DNA from: DASXRU01 sp034665305 | GTDB taxonomy: Bacteria > Acidobacteriota > Blastocatellia > Pyrinomonadales > Pyrinomonadaceae | Length of the DNA stretch: 64,000 nt | Direction of reading: 5' to 3' | Assembly (NCBI GenBank): GCA_034665305.1 | Contig: JAXDFZ010000006.1 | Location: forward strand, 1 to 64,000 | Shown here: positions 1-9,909 of the stretch, piece by piece | Layout: every line of letters begins with the position of its first letter | Numbering within the stretch: position 1 is the first letter of the stretch | Program-made: the position numbers and the translations under genes | Notes under the pieces: generated by a model | The model's input: only the letters and a program-made list of their open reading frames with translations | What the model was told of the DNA's origin: nothing | Database searches by the model: none

Positions 1-1
1 C

Positions 2-3000
2 CGTGGAACTGGCGCTGTAGCCCTGGCTCGTCGCGCCGCTGATGGGACTCCCGTTCAGTCGCCACTGATTGCCAGTCGCGCTGCTCGAAGTCAATGTCAC
101 GTTCCCACCCTCGCAGAACGTGGTCGGGCCATCGGGAGTAATTGTCGGCGTTGCCGGAATGGAATTCACCGTCACCGTCGTCGCGGTTGAAGGTTCGCTG
201 GCGCAACCGCTGGCCGTATCGATGACGGTGTAGTCGCCCGCGTCCGTAGCGATGTGTGCTTGGTTCGTCGCCCCGCCGATCGGATTACCGTTCAGGTACC
301 ACTGATTGCCGCTCGCGCTGCTCGAAGCCAGCGTGATGCTGCCGCCACTGCAGAAAGTTGTTGGACCATCAGGCGTAATTGTCGGCGTGGCCGGGATTGG
401 GTTGACCGTCACCGTCATGGCGGTTGATGGATCGCTGGCACAACCGGTTTCCGTGACTGTATTGGTGTAGTTGCCGGAAGCGTTGACTAAGTAGCTCTGA
501 TCCGTCGCGCCGCTGATCGGGCTTCCGTTCAGAGACCACTGATTGCCGCTGATGCTGCTCGAGGTCAACGTAACGCTGCCGGCACCGCAGAAAGTTGTCG
601 CTCCGTCAGGGGTGATTGTCGGTGTTGCCGGAACCGAATTCACCGTCACCGTCGTGGCCGTTGAAGGGGGACTGGCACAGCCGCTGTTCGTTACGGTGTC
701 GGTGTAATCGCCAGCGGCAGTGGCGGCGTATGCTTGGTTCGTTGCCCCGCCGATGGGATTGCCGTTCAAGTACCACTGATTGCCGCTGGCGCTGCTCGAC
801 GTCAACGTAACGCTGCCGCCCTCGCAGAACGTCGTCGGACCGTCAGGCGTGATGGCCGGCGTATCAATCGCCGAGACGTTGACTGCCAACGTAGCTGTCG
901 CTGCCGCGCCGGGGCTGTTTGTTACTGTGAGCGTAAAGGTCGAGTTCGTAGCGGCACAAACCGCGGCGATATCAGCCGTGACTTTACCCGCGACGTCAAC
1001 GCCGATGTTGTTAATGGTGACGCCGGTACCGGTCAACGGTGTCGCGGTCACTGTCAGCGTATTCGCTGCCTGGCCGGGATCGCTGACGGTGGCTATTTGT
1101 GAATTCAAAGCGCCCGCGGCTGGTTGTCTGGAGAGGGAAGCAGCTGCCGCGATCATTGGGGTATCGTTGTCAAAGCAGACGGTGACGTCGTTCAAGGACG
1201 GCGTGACGATATTGTCCGCGGTGCTCAGCAGAGCTTGGTACTTCAGATAGCGGAAGCCGTTGAAGCGTGCCAGCGACGCACCGGTAACTGTGAAGAAAGA
1301 AGCGGCGGTTCCGTCCGGCCCGACGAAGTTAAATGGCCCGTTGACGTTGTTGCTGGCTGCCGCCTGTAATTGAACGGTGGTGTTCGCCGGAGTAGTCGCA
1401 TTCCACGATAGGGTCAACCAACGAGGGACTAAGCCAACAACCGGATTGGCATCCTTCACGGCCGAGAATAAAGTCCCAGACGCGAGGTAGGTGGTCGGTG
1501 GCGTCACATAAGTTGTGAAATAGAGATCAGCTGCGACCGCCGTCCAAAGGGTGCCGCTGTTAGTGGTGGTGAAGACCTGGCCATTGGCCATCGAGCTGCC
1601 GCCTGCCGTACTGCCGCGAACGCCGAACACGGTACTGCCGACGCTGGTCCTCAGGACCACCGAGTAGCTGGTCCCGCTGACCACGGCCGCGGGAGTGGCG
1701 AAGGTCGTGGTGTACAACGTCGCAGTGCCGACGTTAGTAACTGGACCGATGGTGGTAGTCGCGAGCACGGTCGGGCCGGGATTGATGCCGTTGAGGTTGC
1801 GAATCTCCACCGTGATCGTGCCCGAAGTACCGGAGGCGAGGCCGAGACCCACACTGATTTTCTTCAGACTACCAGTAACACCGGCGCGGAACGTCTGACC
1901 GGTCCAGGTGGTTGCGCTCAGGTTGTTCGTGGTCGACAGCGCGGCGGGCGAACTGATCTGATCGGTTCCTTCAACGCCCAGGTTCCGAAGTTTCACGTCG
2001 CCGGGATTGCTGACAATATCCACATTTGAACCTGAGCCCGAGCCAAAGTCGCTGTACGTCGCATCGGTGAAGCAGGAGGCGGAGGTAACGGGCAGGAGGG
2101 CAAGATTCTGAATGGTCGTGCCACCCTCGGAGACGACAACTCCGTTAACCGACGCAGGACTGTAGCCGGCGGGGCTGGCCGACACGCTGTAGGTGGAGGC
2201 GTTAATAGACACGAACGAATAGAAGCCGCTGGCGTTCGTCGTAGCCGAGCTTGTTCCGGCAATCACGACCACACCGCTCAAGGGACTGCTGCCCGCCGTC
2301 ACGGTTCCCCGCAGGGTACCTGTCGGCGTCCCGTTAGAGCCGTAGGCCACCGCGGCGGAGGAAGGAGAATCTGCAATCATCGGCGTCAGCGTCGTGCCGG
2401 GGCAGTTATTCTTCGCGCGAATGAAATAGTAATAAGTGGTGCCGCTGACACCCGAGGTATCAACGTAGCCGGTCGAAGTCAGGTCCGAGGCCAGCGGCGA
2501 ACTGGAAGGAAAAACGGAGCTGGGATCGCGGAAAACGGAGTAGGTGCCATTGGTAGAGTTGGTCCCCCACCCGGCGGGCGCGCTCCAGGAAAGGGCGACG
2601 CCAGGCGCTGTCGAATTCACGGCCGGAGCGGCGATGGCCGACGGGGCCGAACAGTAGGTGAGCAGCGAAGTCGCATTGTCTTCTCTCCGCGTTGGCGACT
2701 GGGTATCGGCGACCGGGAAAAACATTCGCGAGTCGGTCCACAAGGGATGGACCTGGCGGTTGAACGCGGCTATGCCGGAATAGTCACCGTACTGATTGCC
2801 ATTATAGGTAGAATTGTCGGTGCTGTTTTCATCGGTGTAGTTGACGTTGTTCCTCCACGCCGAACCGCCGTCAGTGACGAGGACGTTCGGCTCGAACGAT
2901 AGGCCGCCGTCAACTGAGCGCGAGCTGACCATCTGCGTCTGGCGGTTGAGGGGATCGAGGCGCGAGTCATACCACGAAACGTTCACTGTCCCATCGGACT

Positions 3001-4675
3001 GATCGACTGCCAGCCAGGGGAATATTTGCGTCGCGCCGAAATTGTCGTCGTTCACCTTGACCCTTGAGGACCAGGAGGTACCGCCGTTTGTGGATCTAAC
3101 GACGTAGGTATTGATGTCCGCTCCGTTTGTTGTTCCTGAGGGAAAGTCAGGGAAGGAGACGTAAAGGTAGCCGAAGGAAAGGGAATTGGGGTTCCGGTCG
3201 ATGTCGATCGCTCCGAACCCGTTGATGCCTCGCTTGTCCTGTGCGGGAGGCTTGTTGTTGGTGCCAAAGGATTGCAGCGCGAGCGTCGCGATGACCTGCG
3301 GAGCGGTCCAGGTGGCGCCGCCGTTCGTCGACTTTGAGAAGACGATCGTTTCGACATTGTAGCGGCTCCAGATCGCGTAGACGGTGCCGTCCGCTCCGAC
3401 GACGACGTTGCCGCCGATAGCGCCGGTATTAGAAGGGAAGTTGACAGTGGTCCAGGCACTGCCGTTATCGGAATACGCTATCTTCTCGGCGTTCGCCGCG
3501 TCCCAGATCACGTAGATACGACCCGGATTTGAAAAGGCCTGGCCCGATGTGTTGTCGATAGCCATCATCTCTTTGTCGTTGCCCTGCGTCGTGGAGGCGA
3601 TGCCGTTGACGACGGTGCCCAGGCTTTGCCAGCTCACGCCGTTGTCGGCGGAGCGAGCTACGACGATGGCGGCGCCGCTCGCTGAAGCACTTTGCGAGAT
3701 GAGCATGTAAGTGGCGTAAGCGCGTCCCTGACTGTCCCAAGCCAGCGCCGGGTCGCTGCCGAACCAGAAGGTGGCGCCGGTCACTCCTCCGGTGATGGTC
3801 GCGGGCCATGGCGCGCAGTTGTACTTCCAGGTGGCGCCCCCGTCGGTCGAGCCGAAGAGCGCCATGGTGCCGTAGGTGTTCGCGGTGCCGCCCGTCGGCG
3901 ACTGACATGCTGCCGTGGAGTCTTTATAGAAAGTATTGGAGAAGGCGATGAGGTGCAGCGGATTGTTGGGGTCGATGGAGATGCTGTTCTCGCCCTGGTA
4001 ACCCTCGATGCCTTCCCCCGGATCGACGTTCGAGCCTATCGAGGCATTGAGCGCGCCCAGATTAAAGAACGCATCAGCGGGGTTCTGCCGCAAAGAGAGT
4101 AGCTCAGGGCTAATTTCAGGGTATGCCGCGCGGATGCCGCGCCGGGCCGCCTTCCATAATTTGCTGGCGCAGTCCAGCGGCGGCGGCATCATGATCATAT
4201 GCGGATGAGCGTACCGGTTTTTCTCGAAGATCTCAGCCGGATCTTCGGTGGCGGCATTGACGATGTCGAGGATTTCCTGCTTCAGAATCTCACGACACTG
4301 AGGAATGTCCGGCGCGTTCTCCCGTGTCAGAGTCGGCACGGATTGTGCCCGGGGAAGGATCGCTTGATCCAGGGCATTCCCTTGCGTCTCGGGCGCGTTA
4401 TTCTCCGGGTTGGGAGCTGACGTCTTCTGTTCATTCAGCGGGAAACTGTCTTCGTGCATTACACCAGCGAGCGTTGACTGAATCCCCGAGCTTTTGCGTG
4501 ATTGAACCGAATCCTTCCGGTTGGCACTAGTGCTCACACTGATTGGCAACAACCCGGCACATACCACCAGCAAGCCTGACAACAGCATCAGGCAGGCGAT
4601 GAAACGACGCGAGCGGCGATTCCTCAGAATAGATGAAGGAGATGAGGAAGCAGAGGAAGAGTTGCGGACCCGCAT
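2..4675 (-). CDS. Giant secreted BNR/sialidase-like and Ig-like repeat protein (C-terminus beyond window)
   Basis: One frame stays open on the minus strand from an ATG at 4675 to the window edge: 1558 codons without a stop, 3' end missing. The N-terminus has basic residues (RNRRSRRF) and then a hydrophobic stretch (CLMLLSGLLVVCAGLLPI), a probable signal peptide. About residues 200-650 carry BNR/sialidase-type motifs (STDGGATW, SADNGVSW, STNGGATW, SVDGGLSF). A fibronectin-III-like segment follows, then a carboxypeptidase-regulatory-like segment (GTLRGTVTAGSSPLSGVV). The end visible here is a tandem array of 79-residue Ig/PKD-like units (PTITPDGPTTFCEGGS, GNQWYLNGNPI). It is probably an exported surface or extracellular protein; the missing C-terminus could hold a sorting signal. 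Substrate unknown. Confidence 0.85.
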   Translation of the reverse strand, partial: MRVRNSSSASSSPSSILRNRRSRRFIACLMLLSGLLVVCAGLLPISVSTSANRKDSVQSRKSSGIQSTLAGVMHEDSFPLNEQKTSAPNPENNAPETQGNALDQAILPRAQSVPTLTRENAPDIPQCREILKQEILDIVNAATEDPAEIFEKNRYAHPHMIMMPPPLDCASKLWKAARRGIRAAYPEISPELLSLRQNPADAFFNLGALNASIGSNVDPGEGIEGYQGENSISIDPNNPLHLIAFSNTFYKDSTAACQSPTGGTANTYGTMALFGSTDGGATWKYNCAPWPATITGGVTGATFWFGSDPALAWDSQGRAYATYMLISQSASASGAAIVVARSADNGVSWQSLGTVVNGIASTTQGNDKEMMAIDNTSGQAFSNPGRIYVIWDAANAEKIAYSDNGSAWTTVNFPSNTGAIGGNVVVGADGTVYAIWSRYNVETIVFSKSTNGGATWTAPQVIATLALQSFGTNNKPPAQDKRGINGFGAIDIDRNPNSLSFGYLYVSFPDFPSGTTNGADINTYVVRSTNGGTSWSSRVKVNDDNFGATQIFPWLAVDQSDGTVNVSWYDSRLDPLNRQTQMVSSRSVDGGLSFEPNVLVTDGGSAWRNNVNYTDENSTDNSTYNGNQYGDYSGIAAFNRQVHPLWTDSRMFFPVADTQSPTRREDNATSLLTYCSAPSAIAAPAVNSTAPGVALSWSAPAGWGTNSTNGTYSVFRDPSSVFPSSSPLASDLTSTGYVDTSGVSGTTYYYFIRAKNNCPGTTLTPMIADSPSSAAVAYGSNGTPTGTLRGTVTAGSSPLSGVVVIAGTSSATTNASGFYSFVSINASTYSVSASPAGYSPASVNGVVVSEGGTTIQNLALLPVTSASCFTDATYSDFGSGSGSNVDIVSNPGDVKLRNLGVEGTDQISSPAALSTTNNLSATTWTGQTFRAGVTGSLKKISVGLGLASGTSGTITVEIRNLNGINPGPTVLATTTIGPVTNVGTATLYTTTFATPAAVVSGTSYSVVLRTSVGSTVFGVRGSTAGGSSMANGQVFTTTNSGTLWTAVAADLYFTTYVTPPTTYLASGTLFSAVKDANPVVGLVPRWLTLSWNATTPANTTVQLQAAASNNVNGPFNFVGPDGTAASFFTVTGASLARFNGFRYLKYQALLSTADNIVTPSLNDVTVCFDNDTPMIAAAASLSRQPAAGALNSQIATVSDPGQAANTLTVTATPLTGTGVTINNIGVDVAGKVTADIAAVCAATNSTFTLTVTNSPGAAATATLAVNVSAIDTPAITPDGPTTFCEGGSVTLTSSSASGNQWYLNGNPIGGATNQAYAATAAGDYTDTVTNSGCASPPSTATTVTVNSVPATPTITPDGATTFCGAGSVTLTSSSISGNQWSLNGSPISGATDQSYLVNASGNYTNTVTETGCASDPSTAMTVTVNPIPATPTITPDGPTTFCSGGSITLASSSASGNQWYLNGNPIGGATNQAHIATDAGDYTVIDTASGCASEPSTATTVTVNSIPATPTITPDGPTTFCEGGNVTLTSSSATGNQWRLNGSPISGATSQGYSASST
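95..860 (-). repeat. 237-bp coding tandem repeat (79-aa Ig-like units)
   Basis: Equivalent positions recur at about 131, 368, 605 and 842, an exact 237-base period. Each unit encodes one 79-residue Ig-like domain with a conserved FC..G...L.SSS..GNQW.LNG.PI core and two cysteines per unit. The DNA is nearly as conserved as the protein, indicating recent duplication. The array continues past the window start. Confidence 0.9.
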
Positions 4676-5170
4676 AGGTATTCTCCGAATTAGAGATCAA
4701 GTTAGTCGCGGTGAGTATCTAAGGACGGGCCGCAGGTGCGAATAGGCTACTGGTCTTGATCGTTCGGCGCAGGCTGCCTATGAAAAGTGGATTCCGTCAC
4801 CGCATCCCATAGGGAATGCCGTGCCAGCTCCTTGCAGGGGTTTTTAGCAGGGTGGGATTGAATTGTGATGACAAACACCACTCAGGTGGGGCGAGGTGTC
4901 GGTGCGTTTAAGGACGTGAGAAACGTTGGCGGGCAGGTAAAGAGGGCCCGACGCTTCGCGTCTAACTGACTTCACCGAACGGGTAGATTGAAATCCTTTA
5001 GCAGGACCGCCCTCTGCTGCAGGAAATGGGACGAAGCGCCCACGCCTGAGCCACAGCAACCTTCTCCGCCGAAAACTACTCGGCGAGTCTGCGCAAGGTT
5101 TTTCAGGAAGTAACTGAGGAAGCGGATGTGGAAAACTCTGCAGCCGAACGCGCCACGGATGGTTCACCCT
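4676..5170. other. Non-coding stretch upstream of the BNR/Ig gene
   Basis: 495 bases between the start of the BNR/Ig gene and the end of the permease pair. No convincing gene: the minus-strand open frame at 4844-5167 has low-complexity Arg/Pro-rich content and no family likeness. It presumably holds the promoter of the BNR/Ig gene and the 3' end of the permease operon; I see no clear terminator or promoter. Confidence 0.5.
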
Positions 5171-6448
<1,278 letters not shown>

Positions 6449-6452
6449 AGGA

Positions 6453-7697
6453 TCAGGTACGAGTGAGCGCAATGATCGGGTCGAGACGCGAAGCCTTAAA
6501 TGCCGGATAGATGCCGGCGATCATTCCGACGGCGGTTGAAACGCCCAAAGCGAGCAAAATGTAGCCGATGGTGATCGTCATCGTAATCGGCGTAAAAACT
6601 GTCACGGCCCAGGAGATCGCGGCGGCGGCAAGCAACCCCAGGGCGCCACCCAGCACGCACAGCATCGATGATTCAATAAGAAACTGCACCAGCACCTGTT
6701 TGCGTCGCGCGCCCAGAGCTTTGCGCAGCCCAATTTCGAAAGTACGTTCAGTAACGGAGACCAGCATGATGTTCATCACCACGATCCCGCCGACGACTAA
6801 GGCGATCAGAGTTATGGGCGTCACTACGAGCGCGATTGCCCCCGTGAACTGATCGATCTGACTCCCCAGCGTTTCGGTGTTTACCAGCCCGAAATCGTCT
6901 TCTTCGTTTCCGGTCAGCTCGTGATAATTGCGCAAGGCTACGCGGGCATCCTCCAGCGTCATCTTGAAGGTTTCGCGTTGCCGGCCCTTGCCGTGAATTT
7001 GCAAATCGAGATTGCGGCCATAAATGCGTTGAAAGGTCGTCAGCGGAATGTAGACATGCTTGTCGATCATCTCGCCGAATATCGGACCACGCCGTTCTTC
7101 AACCCCGACGACGCGCATTGGGAGACCAGCTACCTTGAACTCTTTGCCGATCGGATCGACGTCGGGGTAGAACTTGTCCTTGATGTCCGCACCGAGGACC
7201 ACGACCAGCTTACCGTGTGACACCTCTTCGGCTTGAATGAAGCGGCCGTCCGATATGGTCTTGTCCTCGATCTCGGCCATGTTCGCCGTTACTCCGAAGA
7301 TGATGCCGCCGAAGAAGGTGATGTTGTCCTGCTCGAATTTCGTTCCGCGCGCCGCCTCGGCCCCGACTGCCACACAGCTCTCGCAGTATTGCTGCAGCCA
7401 CTCCATGTCGGCCCACTTCAGCTGCTTGTTCCGCCGGTTCATCTTCTCCAGATCTTCTTCCGACAATTCACCCTGGCTCGCCATGCGGGCGATCATAAAG
7501 TGATTCGTACCCAGCATCTTCGACATCTTGTCGACCACGTAAGTATTGAGTCCGGAGATGGTGGCGCCGACGACCACTACTGAGGCGACGCCGATAATGA
7601 TGCCGATCAGGGTTAGGAAGGCGCGCAATTTGTGCGCCAGGATTGACTGGAGCGCGATCCTCGCAGAGTCCGAATAGAATGTGTATAGCTGGCGCAT
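6453..7697 (-). CDS. MacB/FtsX-family ABC transporter permease (first of pair)
   Basis: 414 residues. N-terminal helix after a cytoplasmic lead (FLTLIGIIIGVASVVVVGATI), a MacB-like periplasmic domain (about residues 50-270), then an FtsX domain with NIMLVSVTERTFEIGLRKALGARRKQV and two further helices. It is paralogous to the downstream permease and followed by it after 4 bases. MacB-type systems normally have an ATPase subunit or domain; neither permease carries one and none lies next to them, so it must be encoded elsewhere. Confidence 0.88.
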   Translation of the reverse strand: MRQLYTFYSDSARIALQSILAHKLRAFLTLIGIIIGVASVVVVGATISGLNTYVVDKMSKMLGTNHFMIARMASQGELSEEDLEKMNRRNKQLKWADMEWLQQYCESCVAVGAEAARGTKFEQDNITFFGGIIFGVTANMAEIEDKTISDGRFIQAEEVSHGKLVVVLGADIKDKFYPDVDPIGKEFKVAGLPMRVVGVEERRGPIFGEMIDKHVYIPLTTFQRIYGRNLDLQIHGKGRQRETFKMTLEDARVALRNYHELTGNEEDDFGLVNTETLGSQIDQFTGAIALVVTPITLIALVVGGIVVMNIMLVSVTERTFEIGLRKALGARRKQVLVQFLIESSMLCVLGGALGLLAAAAISWAVTVFTPITMTITIGYILLALGVSTAVGMIAGIYPAFKASRLDPIIALTRT

Positions 7698-8191
7698 GAT
7701 TCGGCGACGGTCAGAACTCAGTACGAAGCCTAGCAGGGAAAAGTTTGCCCTGTTAGACGCAAGTATCCCTGAAGGGCCTGTCTAGAAGACGTGTCGCAGC
7801 CTGAATTGTTAACAAGCGGCCCCAGTCGATCCGCGAGTGACTCGCCCCGGTCACACTTGAGCGATAAACAAGTTTCAATTGCAGAGGTGTAAGGGCTTGT
7901 CGCTCTGACAATTTTCCTGGCAAAATCTCAGGTATCAACCCGTTCAGCCGCGTTCGTGATTTTCTGGAAACTGATACAAATTCAGTCTCTTCTTGGTGCA
8001 TACGTGTCGAGTGTTCGGTGTCCAAACTTTCCCGTACGAGGGAGAAGTTGGAAATCAATTGGAAGGTTGCAGGTTGAGAGAGAGGCGATTGTCCCCGCAG
8101 CTCTCTTTCCTGATTCAACCTTCAGACAAGGGTGCGCTGCGCACTTTGTACGAGTCAGTCTTAATCAAGGATAGAAGACCGGAGGGACAAC
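7698..8191. other. Non-coding region between permease operon and PEP-CTERM gene
   Basis: About 490 bases between divergent genes, so it should carry both promoters. No open frame here has coding character; the 121-codon minus-strand frame at 7753-8118 has no recognisable domain. The only clear signal is the Shine-Dalgarno GGAGGG at 8181-8186, five bases before the ATG of the PEP-CTERM gene. Confidence 0.5.
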
Positions 8192-8830
8192 ATGAAAACT
8201 AATTTGACGATGCTGGCAAAATCTCTTGCCCTTGCAGTTGCCACCATCGCAGTCTTGACGCTGGGCCAAACCGTAGCGCGCGCCGACGAAGTAACTGTCA
8301 GCGGCTCAACTACGGGAAGCATTACCGGCGTACCCCAATTAACATTTATCGGCAATCCTGGCTTTACCGGCACTACCGCCCTCGGTACAGGATCGCTAAG
8401 TGCTGCCAACAGCCTGGGTTTGTTTTTACTGTCGACCGATTCGATACAGGCAGTGGCCGGCCAATTCACTTTGAACGTAACCTTCGTCGGGCCCGCGGGA
8501 ATTAATGGTGGGCAAGGCGCCGTCTACACGGCAACGATCCTGGGAACAGTTTCCCCCAACGTTGACCAGGGTGGCGTAAATATTCATTTCGCGAACCCTA
8601 CTCAGTTGTTTACGTTTAACGATGGGACGAACGCCGGTTCCTTCTCGTTGACGGTGGCTGATTTGTTTGTGCAATCCGGGCAATCAGCGAACCTGACAGC
8701 CGGCATAAACGGAGACCAGGCGTCTGCGGTTCCGGAACCAGCCACGCTGCTACTGCTGGGTACGGGCTTGACGGGGATCGCGGCCAAGATGCGGAAACGC
8801 AGGAGGCTCCGCGGCGAAAACGACGCTTAG
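8192..8830 (+). CDS. PEP-CTERM sorting-domain protein
   Basis: 212 residues. The signal peptide is residues 1-31 (AKSLALAVATIAVLTLGQTVARA). The body is Gly/Thr/Ser-rich, beta-type and without cysteines. The C-terminus is a classical PEP-CTERM tripartite signal: VPEPATLLLLGTGLTGIAAKMRKRRR, i.e. VPEP box, hydrophobic helix, basic tail. In this system the exosortase recognises the tail and the protein goes to the outer surface, often with exopolysaccharide. The exosortase is not in the window. GGAGGG lies five bases before the ATG, and a strong terminator follows at 8860-8896, so the gene is monocistronic. Confidence 0.9.
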   Translation: MKTNLTMLAKSLALAVATIAVLTLGQTVARADEVTVSGSTTGSITGVPQLTFIGNPGFTGTTALGTGSLSAANSLGLFLLSTDSIQAVAGQFTLNVTFVGPAGINGGQGAVYTATILGTVSPNVDQGGVNIHFANPTQLFTFNDGTNAGSFSLTVADLFVQSGQSANLTAGINGDQASAVPEPATLLLLGTGLTGIAAKMRKRRRLRGENDA

Positions 8831-8859
8831 ACTTTTGCGTTGTTTTTTCATCACTAAGA

Positions 8860-8896
8860 GGGCCGGCGAATTTCAGTTCGCCGGCCCTTTATTTTG
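8860..8896 (+). terminator. Intrinsic terminator after the PEP-CTERM gene
   Basis: An 11-bp perfect stem (GGGCCGGCGAA with TTCGCCGGCCC), six-base loop TTTCAG, followed by TTTATTTT. It lies 30 bases past the PEP-CTERM stop. Confidence 0.9.
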
Positions 8897-8971
8897 ATAG
8901 CGACCCACCCGCTTGTAGGTTAACCGCATGGGGGTACTGACTTCATAATCGCATTGAGCGACAACGAAAGT

Positions 8972-9706
8972 TCAATCCAACAGAAACTTTAAGAGGCCTC
9001 CGACGGACGAAATGCCGGAAGCTCGTTCCTCATCCAAAACGCGCATCCGGGCTAACGGCCCACTGCTGCCAGCCGCAGCCAATTGTTCAGCGCGCAGTCG
9101 ACGGCGCTCTGCTTCTATTTCCTGCCGGTCGCGCTGGCGAGCTGATTCCAAACCGCCTGCCCGAATGAATTCAACTATCTGCCGCAACTCTTCGGCATCA
9201 AACCAGGTACCATGTCCTTTGCAAACATCGATTACGACGCCCGAGCAGCGCGCAAAATTTATCCGGTTCATCAGTTGTGAACAAGTGGGGCAGGGCACGT
9301 AACGAATCTTGTTACGAGGATCGGGATGGACCTCATGATTCGGTACCGGCGACGCTGTTCCCAACACCGCAGCTTGTTGTTCGCGATCGGCGCAGATTCT
9401 TTCCAACGCGGACGTTTCCACCCAGAGGCCATTGCATTCATGACACTCCCGCAACATGGTGGTTCCAATGGTAACCGCACCCATGTCCGTGCGGCACCGG
9501 GGGCATTTCAATGGGGTTGCGTCGGCAGCTTCCGCCCGCGCGGCCGCCGTGCCACAGTGCGGACAGTGTTTGCTGCCGCTGAACATCATGCCGAAACACG
9601 AGGGGCAGGCGACGGTTGCCAGCCGCGATTCGCAAAAAACGCAGATCGAAGCTTCTGAAGAACTAGCGGCGCCACAGTTTGGGCAATTAAGCGTTTTGGC
9701 TTCCAT
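8972..9706 (-). CDS. Multi-zinc-ribbon protein with two zf-TFIIB-like domains
   Basis: 244 residues. An N-terminal double zinc ribbon (CPNC..C..C, CPSC..CPHC, residues 8-52) is followed by two TFIIB-type zinc-finger modules of the bacterial PF13453 kind: CPRC...C.EC.GLWV about 70-105, and CPTC...C.GVVIDVC..HGTWFD about 140-175. The C-terminal part is charged and helical (RQRDRQEIEAERRRLRAEQ), possibly coiled coil. No catalytic motif. Function unknown; such proteins are usually cytosolic and thought to bind protein or nucleic acid. Monocistronic by position. Confidence 0.8.
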   Translation of the reverse strand: MEAKTLNCPNCGAASSSEASICVFCESRLATVACPSCFGMMFSGSKHCPHCGTAAARAEAADATPLKCPRCRTDMGAVTIGTTMLRECHECNGLWVETSALERICADREQQAAVLGTASPVPNHEVHPDPRNKIRYVPCPTCSQLMNRINFARCSGVVIDVCKGHGTWFDAEELRQIVEFIRAGGLESARQRDRQEIEAERRRLRAEQLAAAGSSGPLARMRVLDEERASGISSVGGLLKFLLD

Positions 9707-9815
9707 GATTTTGAACCCGGGTCGACGTTGCGGACCTCACAAGTGGATTGTCGATGTACGCCGCTTATCCTGCGTTATACTAACAAATCAGAATAGGCGC
9801 ACACGTATCGAATCT

Positions 9816-9884
9816 GTAACGCAAACTGTTAGTTTGCGCCCCGTTTAATGCTTTCAGCATCGCAAACTAACAGTTTGCGCCACA
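9816..9884. repeat. REPIN-like paired palindrome, copy 1
   Basis: The REP sequence CGCAAACTGTTAGTTTGCG occurs at 9820-9838 and its inverse CGCAAACTAACAGTTTGCG at 9861-9879. Each arm is itself palindromic, and the two arms are inverted to each other around a 22-base spacer. It lies in the divergent promoter region between the zinc-ribbon and FGGY kinase genes. Same family as 43645, 46374 and 47212. Confidence 0.9.
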
Positions 9885-9909
9885 AATTTCGCACAATGAA
9901 AGAGAACGT

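Noticed and set aside
95..860. Regularly spaced repeat resembling a CRISPR array
   Set aside because: The period is 237 bases, there is no short-repeat/spacer structure, and the units are coding Ig-like domains.
616..1369. Several plus-strand open frames across the Ig-repeat region
   Set aside because: They are antisense shadows of the long minus-strand frame, which has consistent domain structure.
4844..5167. 107-codon minus-strand open frame downstream of the permease pair
   Set aside because: Arg/Pro-rich chance translation of GC-rich DNA without conserved features.
7753..8118. 121-codon minus-strand open frame
   Set aside because: No family likeness, no ribosome site, and atypical composition in a divergent promoter region.
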